Assembly: GCA_963792895.1 (NCBI GenBank)
Contig: CAWBYA010000007.1
Coordinates: forward strand, 1,054,001-1,118,000
Source of the DNA: UBA6912 sp963792895
GTDB lineage: Bacteria > Actinomycetota > Acidimicrobiia > Spongiisociales > UBA5794
Length of the DNA stretch: 64,000 nt
Direction: 5' to 3'
Below are positions 18,382-26,003 of this stretch, in pieces (position 1 is the stretch's first letter; each line of letters begins with the position of its first letter). The notes below the pieces were generated by a model, which saw nothing but the letters and a program-made list of their open reading frames with translations, ran no database searches and was not told the DNA's origin. Made by a program: the position numbers and the translations under genes.

Positions 18382-18989
18382 CAGGAAACTCCGGTTCCGC
18401 GTGTTGGGGCAGGTCTGGCGAACCCGGAGGCGAGCAAGGCGAACGCGTTGCCGAGCGCATCTCGGAAGGGAACTGGCTGACCGTTGTCGAGCCACCACTC
18501 CATCGTGCTGCGCAGCGCTGCCACCGCCGAGGTCACGACGAGCTTCGGGTAAGGGTCGGTCTCGGGGTCGGTGCCGAGCCGGTCGGCCACGGCGGCGGCG
18601 AGGGCGCGTTCGAAGTCCACCATCGCCGCCAGGTGGCGCGGCATGAGCTCGGGGTACTGAGCGGTCAGCTCGGCGCGAAGCTTCCAGCGCCGGGCATATG
18701 CGGCGTCCTCGCCCGCCGTCAGCACGGCCAGCAGTGCGGTGAACGGATCCTCGTCTGCAGGGCGGTTCCTCACCTGGTCGGCGGCTGCCTCGATCACCGT
18801 GGCATCGGCGCCGACGATCGCCTCCTCCTTGCACGAGAAGTAGTTGAAGAAGGTGCGTGGGGACACGCCCGCTGCGTCTGCGATCTCATCGACGGTGACC
18901 GCATCGAGTCCGCGTTCCACCGTGAGCTGGCGGGCAGCAGTAGCGAGCGCCCGGTGGGTGGCGAGCTTGTTGAGCGTGCGTCTGTTCAC
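18381..18989 (-). CDS. TetR-family transcriptional regulator
   Basis: About 202 residues. The N-terminal helix-turn-helix is in VDEIADAAGVSPRTFFNYFSCKEEAI, the usual TetR pattern (given here as its centre near residues 30-55). The C-terminal ligand domain has an MftR-type C-terminal look. Start codons are all non-ATG: GTG 18989 is my choice, with GTG 19010 or TTG 19019 as alternatives. Its stop overlaps the start of the ABC exporter subunit, so it heads the exporter operon and likely represses it together with itself, released by a drug or lipid ligand. Confidence 0.85.
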   Translation of the reverse strand: MNRRTLNKLATHRALATAARQLTVERGLDAVTVDEIADAAGVSPRTFFNYFSCKEEAIVGADATVIEAAADQVRNRPADEDPFTALLAVLTAGEDAAYARRWKLRAELTAQYPELMPRHLAAMVDFERALAAAVADRLGTDPETDPYPKLVVTSAVAALRSTMEWWLDNGQPVPFRDALGNAFALLASGFARPAPTRGTGVS

Positions 18990-19018
18990 GCGCCGATGGC
19001 ATGCTTGCACTCTACGCA

Positions 19019-19040
19019 AAGTTGCAGATCATGCAAACTT
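19019..19040. promoter_or_regulatory. candidate TetR operator (imperfect dyad)
   Basis: The sequence AAGTTGCA-GATCA-TGCAAACTT forms an inverted repeat with one extra base in the right arm. It lies immediately upstream of the preferred TetR start. TetR proteins usually bind such 15-25-bp dyads overlapping their own promoter, so this is the best candidate autoregulatory site. Confidence 0.5.
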
Positions 19041-19272
19041 GCAGCAAGTGCACTCGAATGGGCAGGGGGTTGACGAAGAGACATGCAGCGCAGTCATACT
19101 GCATGCATGCCCACATCGATCACCTAACGTGGCGTCTCAGTCGAGACGCGAGACGAGCCGGCCGCCCGGGCCGCGAAGGAGCGGACTTTCGCTGCGCAAG
19201 CTGGCCGGCCGGTCGGCCCGAGGCCCAGCTCGGTTCCGGGGCCGGCTGCTGATGGTACGGGCTCGCGACAGA

Positions 19273-19294
19273 TTCTCAGGTGGTTCTCAGGCGG
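19273..19294 (+). promoter_or_regulatory. tandem 11-bp direct repeat, candidate response-regulator box
   Basis: TTCTCAGGTGG is followed directly by TTCTCAGGCGG: two copies spaced exactly 11 bases, one helical turn, 52 bases before the response regulator start. OmpR/PhoB-family regulators bind head-to-tail repeats with this spacing, so autoregulation by the adjacent two-component system is likely. Confidence 0.6.
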
Positions 19295-19345
19295 CTCCCC
19301 GTACCGTGGTGCGAGGTCTTCATGATTCTCACGGAGGGGTGAGCG

Positions 19346-20020
19346 GTGCGGGTATTGGTGGTAGAAGACGAGCTGGCCCTCGCCTCATACCTCAAGCGTG
19401 GTCTCGAGGGCGAAGGCCATGCCGTCGACGTCGCCGCCGACGGTGAGCAAGGGCTGTGGCTGGCCCGCAACCAACCGTATGACGTGATCGTGCTCGACAT
19501 CATGTTGCCGAAGCGCAACGGGTTCCAAGTATGCGCCGACCTTCGCGCCGAGTCGAACTGGACACCGATACTCATGCTCACAGCAAAAGACGGGGAGTTC
19601 GACATCGCCGAAGCGCTGGACACCGGAGCCGACGACTATCTGACCAAGCCTTTCTCCTTCGTCGTCCTCACCGCTCACATCCGAGCGCTGTTGCGGCGCG
19701 GCGCCCCGGAGAGGCCGGCGGTTCTGGAGGTCGACGACCTCCGCCTCGACCCCGCCGCGCACACGGTTGCCAGGGGCGAGGTGGAGGTCCAGTTGACGGC
19801 GAAGGAGTTCGCCCTGCTCGAGTTCCTGATGCGCCACTCGGGCGAGGCCGTCCGCAAACTCGACATCTTGAGCGCGGTGTGGGACTGGGACTTCGAGGGA
19901 GACCCGAACGTCGTCGAGGTGTACATCGGCTACCTCAGACGCAAGATCGACGACCCCTTCGGCCGGACCTCCATCGAGACGATTCGTGGCGTCGGCTACC
20001 GCCTGCGTGCCCGTCGATGA
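19346..20020 (+). CDS. OmpR/PhoB-family response regulator
   Basis: A 224-residue response regulator. The receiver domain has the acidic pair in VEDE, the phospho-acceptor D51 in VLDIMLP, T in LMLTAKD and K in LTKPFS. The C-terminal winged helix (about residues 127-222) ends with VEVYIGYLRRKID and ETIRGVGYRLRARR. The GTG start has a GGAGGGG ribosome site. Its stop overlaps the kinase ATG (ATGA). Part of a two-component system, likely sensing an envelope signal. Confidence 0.95.
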   Translation: MRVLVVEDELALASYLKRGLEGEGHAVDVAADGEQGLWLARNQPYDVIVLDIMLPKRNGFQVCADLRAESNWTPILMLTAKDGEFDIAEALDTGADDYLTKPFSFVVLTAHIRALLRRGAPERPAVLEVDDLRLDPAAHTVARGEVEVQLTAKEFALLEFLMRHSGEAVRKLDILSAVWDWDFEGDPNVVEVYIGYLRRKIDDPFGRTSIETIRGVGYRLRARR

Positions 20021-21436
20021 GAGTGTCTTGGTCACCGTCCCATCGTCTCGGCGTTCGCGGCCGCACCACGCTGATAGCGACCGCCGTCGTCGGTGTGGTC
20101 CTCGCCGTGTCGGGTGTTCTGCTCGTCATCGCCACCCGCTCCGCGCTCTACCAGGCTGTCGAGACCACAGTCACGGCACGGGCTGCCGATTTGGCGTTGC
20201 AGCTCGACGGCGGCGTGGCGCCGCAACGTTTGCCGCTGGTTCGAGGCATCTCCGTTCAGATCGTGAGGGAGGGCGTGGTCGTCTCGTCGACGGAGGACAT
20301 CGAGGGTCAGCGGCAGATCGTCGAGGTCGCCGGCGCCGCTGCCCCAGGACAGATCGTCACGACTCAGGTTCCGGCCCTGGATGTCGCGGAGAACGAAGGG
20401 GAGGGCCACGACGACGAGGATGGCGAGGGCCCGTATCTGGTGGCGGTGGCGCGTACCGGTGGTGCGAGCGGCTCGGTTGCCGTCGTCGCGGCTGGCTCTT
20501 TGGGTGCGGTCGACCGCACGCACGTGTACGCTGGCCCCGCTGATCGCGTTCGGTGTGCCGGTGATCACCCTCTTGGTTGGGCTCACGGTGTGGCGTCTTG
20601 CTCGACGTGCGTTTCGCCCGGTCGAAGCCATGGCTGAGCAGGCCGAGGTGATCTCGTACAGCGACCTTCATCTTCGCGTGCCGGTGCCTGACCCCGACGA
20701 CGAGATCAGGCACCTCGCTGTGGTGCTCAACAGGATGCTCGATCGCGTCGAGGTATCGGCGTCTCGGCAGCGGCGCTTCACGGCCGATGCGGGCCACGAG
20801 CTCAAGAGCCCGGTGGCCAGCCTCCTCACCATGGCCGAGGTGGCAGAGGCGAATCCGCATGCCTTCACGGTGGCGGATCTCGCAGGCGATGTCGCAATCC
20901 AGAGCCGCAGGTTGCGGGCGCTGGTCGAGGATCTCCTGATCCTGGCGAGAACGGACGAGCATCAGCTCGAGCTCGACCGTGAACCATTCGACCTGCAGAG
21001 CGTTGTCCGGGATGAGATCATGGCGAGCGAACCGCCTGGTGTCTCGTTTGATTCGGATCGGGTGCAACCGGCGTGGGTGCTGGGCGATCGTCGCAGGATC
21101 GGACAGGTCGTCCGCAACCTTCTCGACAATGCAGTACGTCATGCTGCCCACACCGTTCGGATCGAGACGCATGCAGGCGAGGGCACCGTCACCATGCTGG
21201 TTGCCGACGACGGCCCAGGAATCCCTCGGGCCTCCCGTAGCCGCGTGTTCGAGAGGTTCGTTCGGCTCGACGAGTCCCGGGCTCGCCCGGCCGGCGGCAC
21301 AGGGCTCGGCCTCTCGGTGGTCAAGAGCATTGTCGAGGCCCATGGTGGGCGAGTTGCCATCGACGAAGACGCCGAGCTCGGCGGGGTTGCCATGATCGTC
21401 GTCCTGCCGGCTGCTCACAGCCCGACCAAGCGTTAG
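20017..21436 (+). CDS. sensor histidine kinase, frameshifted near the second membrane helix
   Basis: The N-terminal part (from MRVSWSPSHRLGVRGRTT) has one transmembrane helix and an extracytoplasmic sensor region rich in acidic residues. It runs in one frame to about 20520-20540. The second membrane helix (LIAFGVPVITLLVGLTVW), HAMP, dimerisation domain (H in DAGHELKSPVASLL), N-box RNLLDNAVRHA, G1 DDGPGIP and G2 GTGLGLSVVKSIV continue in the next frame to 21436. A single indel restores a normal kinase of about 470 residues. All kinase motifs are intact, so a sequencing error or very recent mutation is more likely than old decay. It partners the regulator at 19346. Confidence 0.8.
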
Positions 21437-21484
21437 CTGTGGACGCCGGCCGCTGCAGCCAATGGCGCCGGTTCGCGACGGAAA

Positions 21485-21512
21485 GAGGCCGGATCCGAAG
21501 GGATCCGGCCTC
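21485..21512. terminator. bidirectional hairpin terminator candidate
   Basis: A perfect 12-bp stem, GAGGCCGGATCC and its complement, closes on a GAAG tetraloop. It sits between two convergent genes (kinase ending 21436, acidic protein ending 21538). There is no U-tract on either side, so termination would be of the GC-stem type common in actinobacteria. Confidence 0.7.
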
Positions 21513-21537
21513 CTGCCTCGGTAGCTGGTGGGGGGTT

Positions 21538-22005
21538 TCAGCCACTCGTGGTTGGTGTGGGCGCTTCGGTGGCGTCGTCGGCGTCGGGGACACCGTCGCC
21601 GTTGTCGCCGACTTCCTCGCCCTCGTTCTGGTGATCGATACCGTCGACTGCTTCGTCCGTGTCGGCGGCCTCATTGGCCTCGTCGTCGGGCGTCTCGACC
21701 TCATCGGCTTCGTTGGCGTCGGGGATGCCGTCGCCGTTGTTGCCGATCTCCTCACCTTCGGATTGGTGGTCGATCCCGTCGACGGCCTCGTCGGTTGGGG
21801 CCTCCGGGGCCTCGCCGGTGTCGGCAGTGTCGACCAATTGGTCGCTGGTAGCGGGCGCGGTCCGGTCTGTCTGGGTCTGGTCCGTCACCGGTGCGGTCTG
21901 GTCGGGAGCGGTGACGGCTGCAGCGACGCCCATAGTGCCAAGCGCCAGGCCAACGGCGGCTGCGAAGGTATACAGCCTCTTGATGGGCTTCTTTTCAGAT
22001 GACAT
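21538..22005 (-). CDS. secreted acidic repeat protein with NGDG(I/V)PDA calcium-type motifs
   Basis: A 155-residue protein with a classical signal sequence (KKPIKRLYTFAAAVGLALG ending in an Ala-rich cleavage region near AAAVTAP). A Thr/Gln/Asp-rich linker follows, then two copies of a 45-residue acidic repeat with core DEAVDGIDHQ, EGEE and NGDG(I/V)PDA. The NGDGIPDA element resembles calcium-binding thrombospondin type 3 or dockerin-like loops. The start has AGGAGG upstream. It lies next to a two-component system that may control it. I know of no named family; extracellular calcium binding is an inference from the motif. Confidence 0.75.
   Translation of the reverse strand: MSSEKKPIKRLYTFAAAVGLALGTMGVAAAVTAPDQTAPVTDQTQTDRTAPATSDQLVDTADTGEAPEAPTDEAVDGIDHQSEGEEIGNNGDGIPDANEADEVETPDDEANEAADTDEAVDGIDHQNEGEEVGDNGDGVPDADDATEAPTPTTSG
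21577..21792 (-). repeat. two tandem coding repeats (135-bp period) in the acidic protein
   Basis: Copies at about 21712-21792 and 21577-21657 encode the DEAVDGIDHQ...NGDG(I/V)PDA unit. Residue differences are conservative (S/N, I/V, N/D), as expected of an old duplication under selection. Confidence 0.75.
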
Positions 22006-22138
22006 GAATGATGACCTCCTGGTCACGCGGCCTTGTTGGCCGGGCTGGTGTGGGCATCGTGCCTGAGCGCGCCTGAGACAAGGCTGAGTGCGGCTGTGAT
22101 GGAGCTGAGAGAAGCCACGGGTGAAGCTCGGTGATCGG

Positions 22139-22804
22139 TCAGGCGGCGGCGGCCTGCAACGCGGCGTCGTGCTGGCGATGCACGCGGCGCAGATGGATGG
22201 CGATGGCAACGCTGGTGATCGCTGCCCACACGCACCACAAGGAGATGACACCGGTGGTGAGCAGGACGGCGAGCACGGCGACGGCGATGAGGTTGACGGC
22301 GCCGTAAATCACAACGGCTTTGTCCGACGACAACAACAGAGTACCGCAGGTCGTGACGACATAGAAGGCCGTGAGTATGCCGCCGAGGACGACTGGCGTC
22401 GAATAGGCGATGTGGTGGCCGGCGGCGACGGCCGACACCGGTCCGACGACAACCGGGATCGTGAGAGCGACCGCCACGATGCCCCCAAGCACGATGAGTG
22501 GAGTCATGAGGGCGCGCCTCCGGGCGTCGGTCTCGAGCCGCCTGACCGCAAACGGCACCAACACGGGAATCACGCCAAAGGCGATGACGAGGTAGAGCCA
22601 TGCGGCGGCGTGTCCGAGCTCGGCAGGTGCGCGGCCCTCAGCGGCCCGCCACACGCCGACCTCGATGATCTGGTGGACTCCGAAGACGATGGGAAGCGCC
22701 GCCATCGCCGCCTCCCGGTGGTGGCCGACGTGCCGAAGCGTGTCGATGCCGACCGCGGTGACGACCACCCCGGCCACGATGTCCGCCTCCGCTGAGAAGC
22801 ACAC
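22139..22804 (-). CDS. DUF6629-like polytopic membrane protein
   Basis: A 221-residue protein with seven hydrophobic helices. It begins with the characteristic VCFSAEADIVAGVVV and carries conserved polar residues at helix ends (LRHVGHHREAAMAALPIVFG, HQIIEV). The GTG start at 22804 is chosen because homologues begin with (M/V)CFSA; an upstream frame from 22888 would overlap the neighbouring gene. This family is uncharacterised. It lies on the same strand and downstream of the nitronate monooxygenase gene. Confidence 0.75.
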   Translation of the reverse strand: MCFSAEADIVAGVVVTAVGIDTLRHVGHHREAAMAALPIVFGVHQIIEVGVWRAAEGRAPAELGHAAAWLYLVIAFGVIPVLVPFAVRRLETDARRRALMTPLIVLGGIVAVALTIPVVVGPVSAVAAGHHIAYSTPVVLGGILTAFYVVTTCGTLLLSSDKAVVIYGAVNLIAVAVLAVLLTTGVISLWCVWAAITSVAIAIHLRRVHRQHDAALQAAAA

Positions 22805-22841
22805 GCCTACACCGTAGGCGCGCTGTGGTGCCGGTGCGGCG

Positions 22842-24329
22842 CTATGCGACCGGTTGGGTGATGCCCGACATGTAGTCGATGACGTCACCTGCCGTGTAGA
22901 ACCGGCTTCCCGGCCGCAGCCGAGCCGTCATCGCGCGCACGGCACTGAAGTCCGATCCAGCGGTGACGAGGGCCGGTTCCTCGTAGGCGGCCTTCGGGCG
23001 AATCTGGGCGAGCCCCGCCGTCGCCAGGAGCCCGTTGCAGAGGCACAGCCTTCCGTCGGTGTTGCCTGGCCTTCCCCCCTTGACCTCGGTGTAGGCGCGC
23101 AGCGGCTCAGCGGGGCATCGGTAGGCGAGGGAGCCACCGTCGGTCTTGTAGGGCACACGCAGCGCCCCCAGATCGCACACCCGACGGCGATCCTCGTACA
23201 CCCGGTCGTCCGAGAGGGTCCCCTCCACCTGGACGATGCGGAAGGGGAACCCCGTCGGTGACGCACGCCAATCAGATCGCACGTCCACACTGCCGTCCGC
23301 AACCTGCGCCATGATCTGCTGCTTCAGGTCCGGCACGAGGCCCGACTCTTCGCAGAAGGCAAACGCAGTGCCGAGCTGGACGCCGGCGGCACCGTCAGCG
23401 ACTGCTTGCTCCAACCGCTCGGGCGAACCGTACGACCCGGCGAGCCAGAACGGCTTGCCGATGGCGCGGAGCTGGGCGATGTCGACGTCGTCGCGTTCGT
23501 CGTAGATCGGCTGGCCGAGCTCGTCGGTCCGCCTGGGGCCGCGCGGGGGAGCGTTGTGGCCGCCCACGCTCGGGGCTTCGACGATGTACCCGTCCGGCGG
23601 ATCGGGGAGCTCCGCCAGGCCGACGGCGAGGTCGGCTGAGGCGACGATCGCCAAGAACGCGGGCCGCATCACCGGCGGTGGGTGGCCTTCGTGCAGATCG
23701 GCCGGATCGAACCGCACGCCCACTTCGGCGTCTGCCGAGGTGAGGCCTTGGACCCGCAGCGCGAGTTGGACGGGCTCGTGCCGGGAGAGGCGGGAGACGA
23801 TCTCCGGTATGTCCTTCGGATTCCCGGCCCCCACGATGACGTAGTCGACACCGGCGAGCATCGCTCCATAGATCGCAAAAGGAATGGGAAGTTCGATCTT
23901 CCTGAGGTAGTTGATGCCGACGGGGCCGTCGTGGCCCTCCTTGGCGAGGAACACCTCGACGAAGTTGGCGGCGATGGTGAGCTCCTGGAGCCCCAGATCC
24001 GGTTCCACGGTGAAGGTCCGAACGTTCTTGAACGGTTGCGCCTCAGGCTTGCCCCCATCCACGAAATACGTCGTCAGGATGGTCTCGGCGACTTTGCGGA
24101 ATGGGAAGTGGTCGAGCGCTCGCCGAACGTGCCCACCCGGGTCGCCGAGCTGGAGACGCCGCGCCATCACTACTTCGAGGATGGTCCCGGAGACGACGCC
24201 GAGCTCGCCACGGCGGGCAACGGCGTTGGCGAGCAGCCAGCCGGAGATGCCGACGCCCATCCCTCCTTGGATGATCCTCGGCGGTGTGGTGGGGGGTTCG
24301 TTTGGTGGGGTGATGGTCGGTGGCGGCAT
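22842..24329 (-). CDS. nitronate monooxygenase-like FMN enzyme
   Basis: A 495-residue TIM-barrel flavoprotein of the 2-nitropropane dioxygenase superfamily, longer than the usual 330-370 residues. Features are the N-terminal IQGGMGVGISGWLLANAVARR, the glycine-rich APSVGGHNAPPRG and AGSYGSPERLEQAVADGAAG for FMN phosphate binding, and GVQLGTAFAFCEESG. The extra C-terminal part carries a cysteine-rich segment (YRCPAEP, CLCNGLLATAGLAQIRP). The start at 24329 has a GGAGGGAGG ribosome site. The family oxidises nitronates or acts as enoyl-reductase-like FMN enzymes; the specific role is unclear. Confidence 0.8.
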   Translation of the reverse strand: MPPPTITPPNEPPTTPPRIIQGGMGVGISGWLLANAVARRGELGVVSGTILEVVMARRLQLGDPGGHVRRALDHFPFRKVAETILTTYFVDGGKPEAQPFKNVRTFTVEPDLGLQELTIAANFVEVFLAKEGHDGPVGINYLRKIELPIPFAIYGAMLAGVDYVIVGAGNPKDIPEIVSRLSRHEPVQLALRVQGLTSADAEVGVRFDPADLHEGHPPPVMRPAFLAIVASADLAVGLAELPDPPDGYIVEAPSVGGHNAPPRGPRRTDELGQPIYDERDDVDIAQLRAIGKPFWLAGSYGSPERLEQAVADGAAGVQLGTAFAFCEESGLVPDLKQQIMAQVADGSVDVRSDWRASPTGFPFRIVQVEGTLSDDRVYEDRRRVCDLGALRVPYKTDGGSLAYRCPAEPLRAYTEVKGGRPGNTDGRLCLCNGLLATAGLAQIRPKAAYEEPALVTAGSDFSAVRAMTARLRPGSRFYTAGDVIDYMSGITQPVA

Positions 24330-24706
24330 GGTCTGCCTCCCTCCGCTGTGGCCGGTCCGCCGAGCCGTGGTGTCGCCACCTCCGGGTGTGCGGACCGCCC
24401 GATGATCGATGCTCGCTACCGCACGGTGCGGGCCGGGATTCGGGGGACGTCGCATCGCTGATGAGGACAGCTGCGTTCGTCGGTGGCGCCGGGATCTGCT
24501 GTGTGGAGTCCGAGATTGCCGGCGTGGGTGGTGATAGCGACTCGCCTCTTTCGGAGAGGAGCTCGGCACTCCTCTGGGGCAGATGTTCCGGGACGGACTC
24601 ACTGCCGTCCGGTCACTTCGATGAGGAGTCGGCGAGTCGCGGCCGAAGCAGCTGCTACCAGAGTACCACTTGGGCTCCGAACGGCTGCTCGACCACTACG
24701 GTCGAT
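24330..24706. other. intergenic region, nothing assigned
   Basis: A 377-base stretch between the divergent nitronate monooxygenase and metallo-beta-lactamase genes. Frames through it give low-complexity translations. A short inverted repeat (CCGCACGGTGCGG) lies near 24420. Promoters for both genes should be here, but I cannot place them. Confidence 0.3.
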
Positions 24707-25374
24707 ATGCTGGACGTCGTGGAAGTCGCTCCGGGAATCCACCGGCTGGGCAGGAAGCGTCACTCCTTCTACCTCATCGCCGAGGCCGGCAAGGTGACCG
24801 TCGTCGATGCAGTAGTAGTGACGCATGCGCACACCCACCACATCGGTTTCGCCGGCGCCGCAGCGGAGCGTGGCATACCGGTCGAGGTGCTCGAAGCAGA
24901 GGCGGCATTCGCGATGGATCGTTCGGCGGGGAGTCAGGTGGACATGACCGACCTCCCCTTGTGGAAGCCGCGAGTCATCCTCTTCCTGACCGAGATGGTG
25001 CGGGCGGGCGCCCACAACCGCGTCGCCGTACCCGGGGTCGAGACTGTGGACCACGGTGAGGTGCTCGACGTGCCCGGCAGCCCCGCGTCGTGGCGACGCC
25101 GGGTCACACCGCAGGGCACGCCTGTTACTTGCTGGCCGATCGTCGCGTGCTCTTCTCGGGCGATGCGCTCGTTGCGCTCGACCCCATCGACGGAACAGCG
25201 GGCCCGCAGCTCCTTCCCGACGAGTTCCATAGAGAACCTGGGCAGGCTCGACAGTCGCTGCAGCACCTCGAATCGCTCGACGCCACACTCTTGCTCCCCG
25301 GTCTCGGTGCTCCGTGGCACGGTCCCGTCGCCGAAGCCGTGAGAGTCGCACTTGCCCGACCGTTGATTCACTGA
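24707..25374 (+). pseudogene. metallo-beta-lactamase-fold hydrolase, decayed
   Basis: The N-terminal part reads VEVAPGIHRLGRKRHSFYLI and then joins VVDA directly to VVVTHAHTHHIGFAG. About 25 residues normally separating these strands are missing, and the metal motif H-x-H-x-D-H has His in place of Asp. Near 25080 the frame changes; the C-terminal half, ATPGHTAGHACYLL to LLLPGLGAPWHGP, lies in another frame, consistent with loss of one C from a CCCC run. Three independent lesions, two affecting the active site, support real inactivation. It lies 95 bases upstream of the hydrogenase operon. Confidence 0.7.
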
Positions 25375-25393
25375 GTCGTCCGGCCACCACTCC

Positions 25394-25408
25394 AGGTCCT
25401 TTGTCCCC
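25394..25408. promoter_or_regulatory. possible DosR/DevR-type hypoxia box upstream of hoxE
   Basis: AGGTCCTTTGTCCCC resembles the palindromic GG(G)(A/T)C-N4-G(T)CCC boxes bound by DosR-type regulators in actinobacteria, with about one mismatch. It lies 62-76 bases before the hoxE ATG, a sensible promoter position. This is based on pattern recall, not on a scored matrix. Confidence 0.3.
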
Positions 25409-25469
25409 TAGTTGGCCGGCGGCGGGGCAGCCAGGGTGGGCGAAACGCCACCACCGAGGCCCCCACCAG

Positions 25470-26003
25470 ATGACCACCACCGTGGACGACACCGCGCCCG
25501 AGGCAGGCAAGGACGCTCATCCCTCGGGCGACGACCGGTTTGCGCTCGTCGACAAGCACCTCAAGCGCGTCCGGTACGAGCAGGACCAGCTCATCGAGAC
25601 GCTCCACATCGCCCAGGACGTCTTCGGGTACCTGTCCGAGGACGTGCTCATGTATGTGGCACGGGCGCTGTTGCTGCCACCGAGCATGGTGTACGGCGTC
25701 GCCACCTTCTATCAGCTCTTCACCTTCGAGGCGCCCGGCGATCACGCCTGTACGGTGTGCACGGGCACGGCATGCTTCGTGAAGGGCGCCGATGCCATCG
25801 TGCGTACGGTGGGTGATGCGTACTCGGTTGCTGCCGGCGGCACCTCGGACGACGGCACGCTGACGCTGAAGACGGCGCGGTGTCTCGGGTCGTGCGGCCT
25901 TGCACCCGTTGTCGTCCTCGACGGCAGCGTGCACGGCCACCTCGATTCGGATGAGGCCCTCGCCCTGGTACGAGCTGCGCTCGACGGGGGGGATGAGCAC
26001 TGA
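25470..26003 (+). CDS. hoxE: bidirectional [NiFe]-hydrogenase diaphorase subunit HoxE
   Basis: A 177-residue NuoE-like thioredoxin-fold protein binding one [2Fe-2S] cluster. Ligands are the pair in CTVCTGTACF (C-x4-C spacing) and the pair in CLGSCG (C-x3-C). The conserved core LIETLHIAQDVFGYLSE and ATFYQLFTF matches the NuoE/HoxE family. First gene of a six-gene operon whose other members are clearly HoxF, HoxU, HoxY, HoxH and a maturation protease, so HoxE rather than NuoE is the right name. It connects NAD(H) electrons with the hydrogenase in the cytoplasm. Stop and next start overlap (TGATG). Confidence 0.92.
   Translation: MTTTVDDTAPEAGKDAHPSGDDRFALVDKHLKRVRYEQDQLIETLHIAQDVFGYLSEDVLMYVARALLLPPSMVYGVATFYQLFTFEAPGDHACTVCTGTACFVKGADAIVRTVGDAYSVAAGGTSDDGTLTLKTARCLGSCGLAPVVVLDGSVHGHLDSDEALALVRAALDGGDEH

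Larger units (their letters stand above)
18990..19345. other. divergent promoter region between TetR operon and two-component system
   Basis: No gene is evident in this stretch. It contains a dyad near the TetR start (19019-19040) and a tandem repeat before the response regulator (19273-19294), both listed separately. A self-complementary GCATGC run lies near 19100. Promoters for both directions must be here. Confidence 0.4.

Noticed and set aside
14635..18834. Single 1,399-residue tandem ABC transporter
   Set aside because: The fusion depends on one extra base at 16714-16715, and the N-terminal 150 residues are antisense-like sequence from the TetR gene; two separate half-transporters explain everything better.
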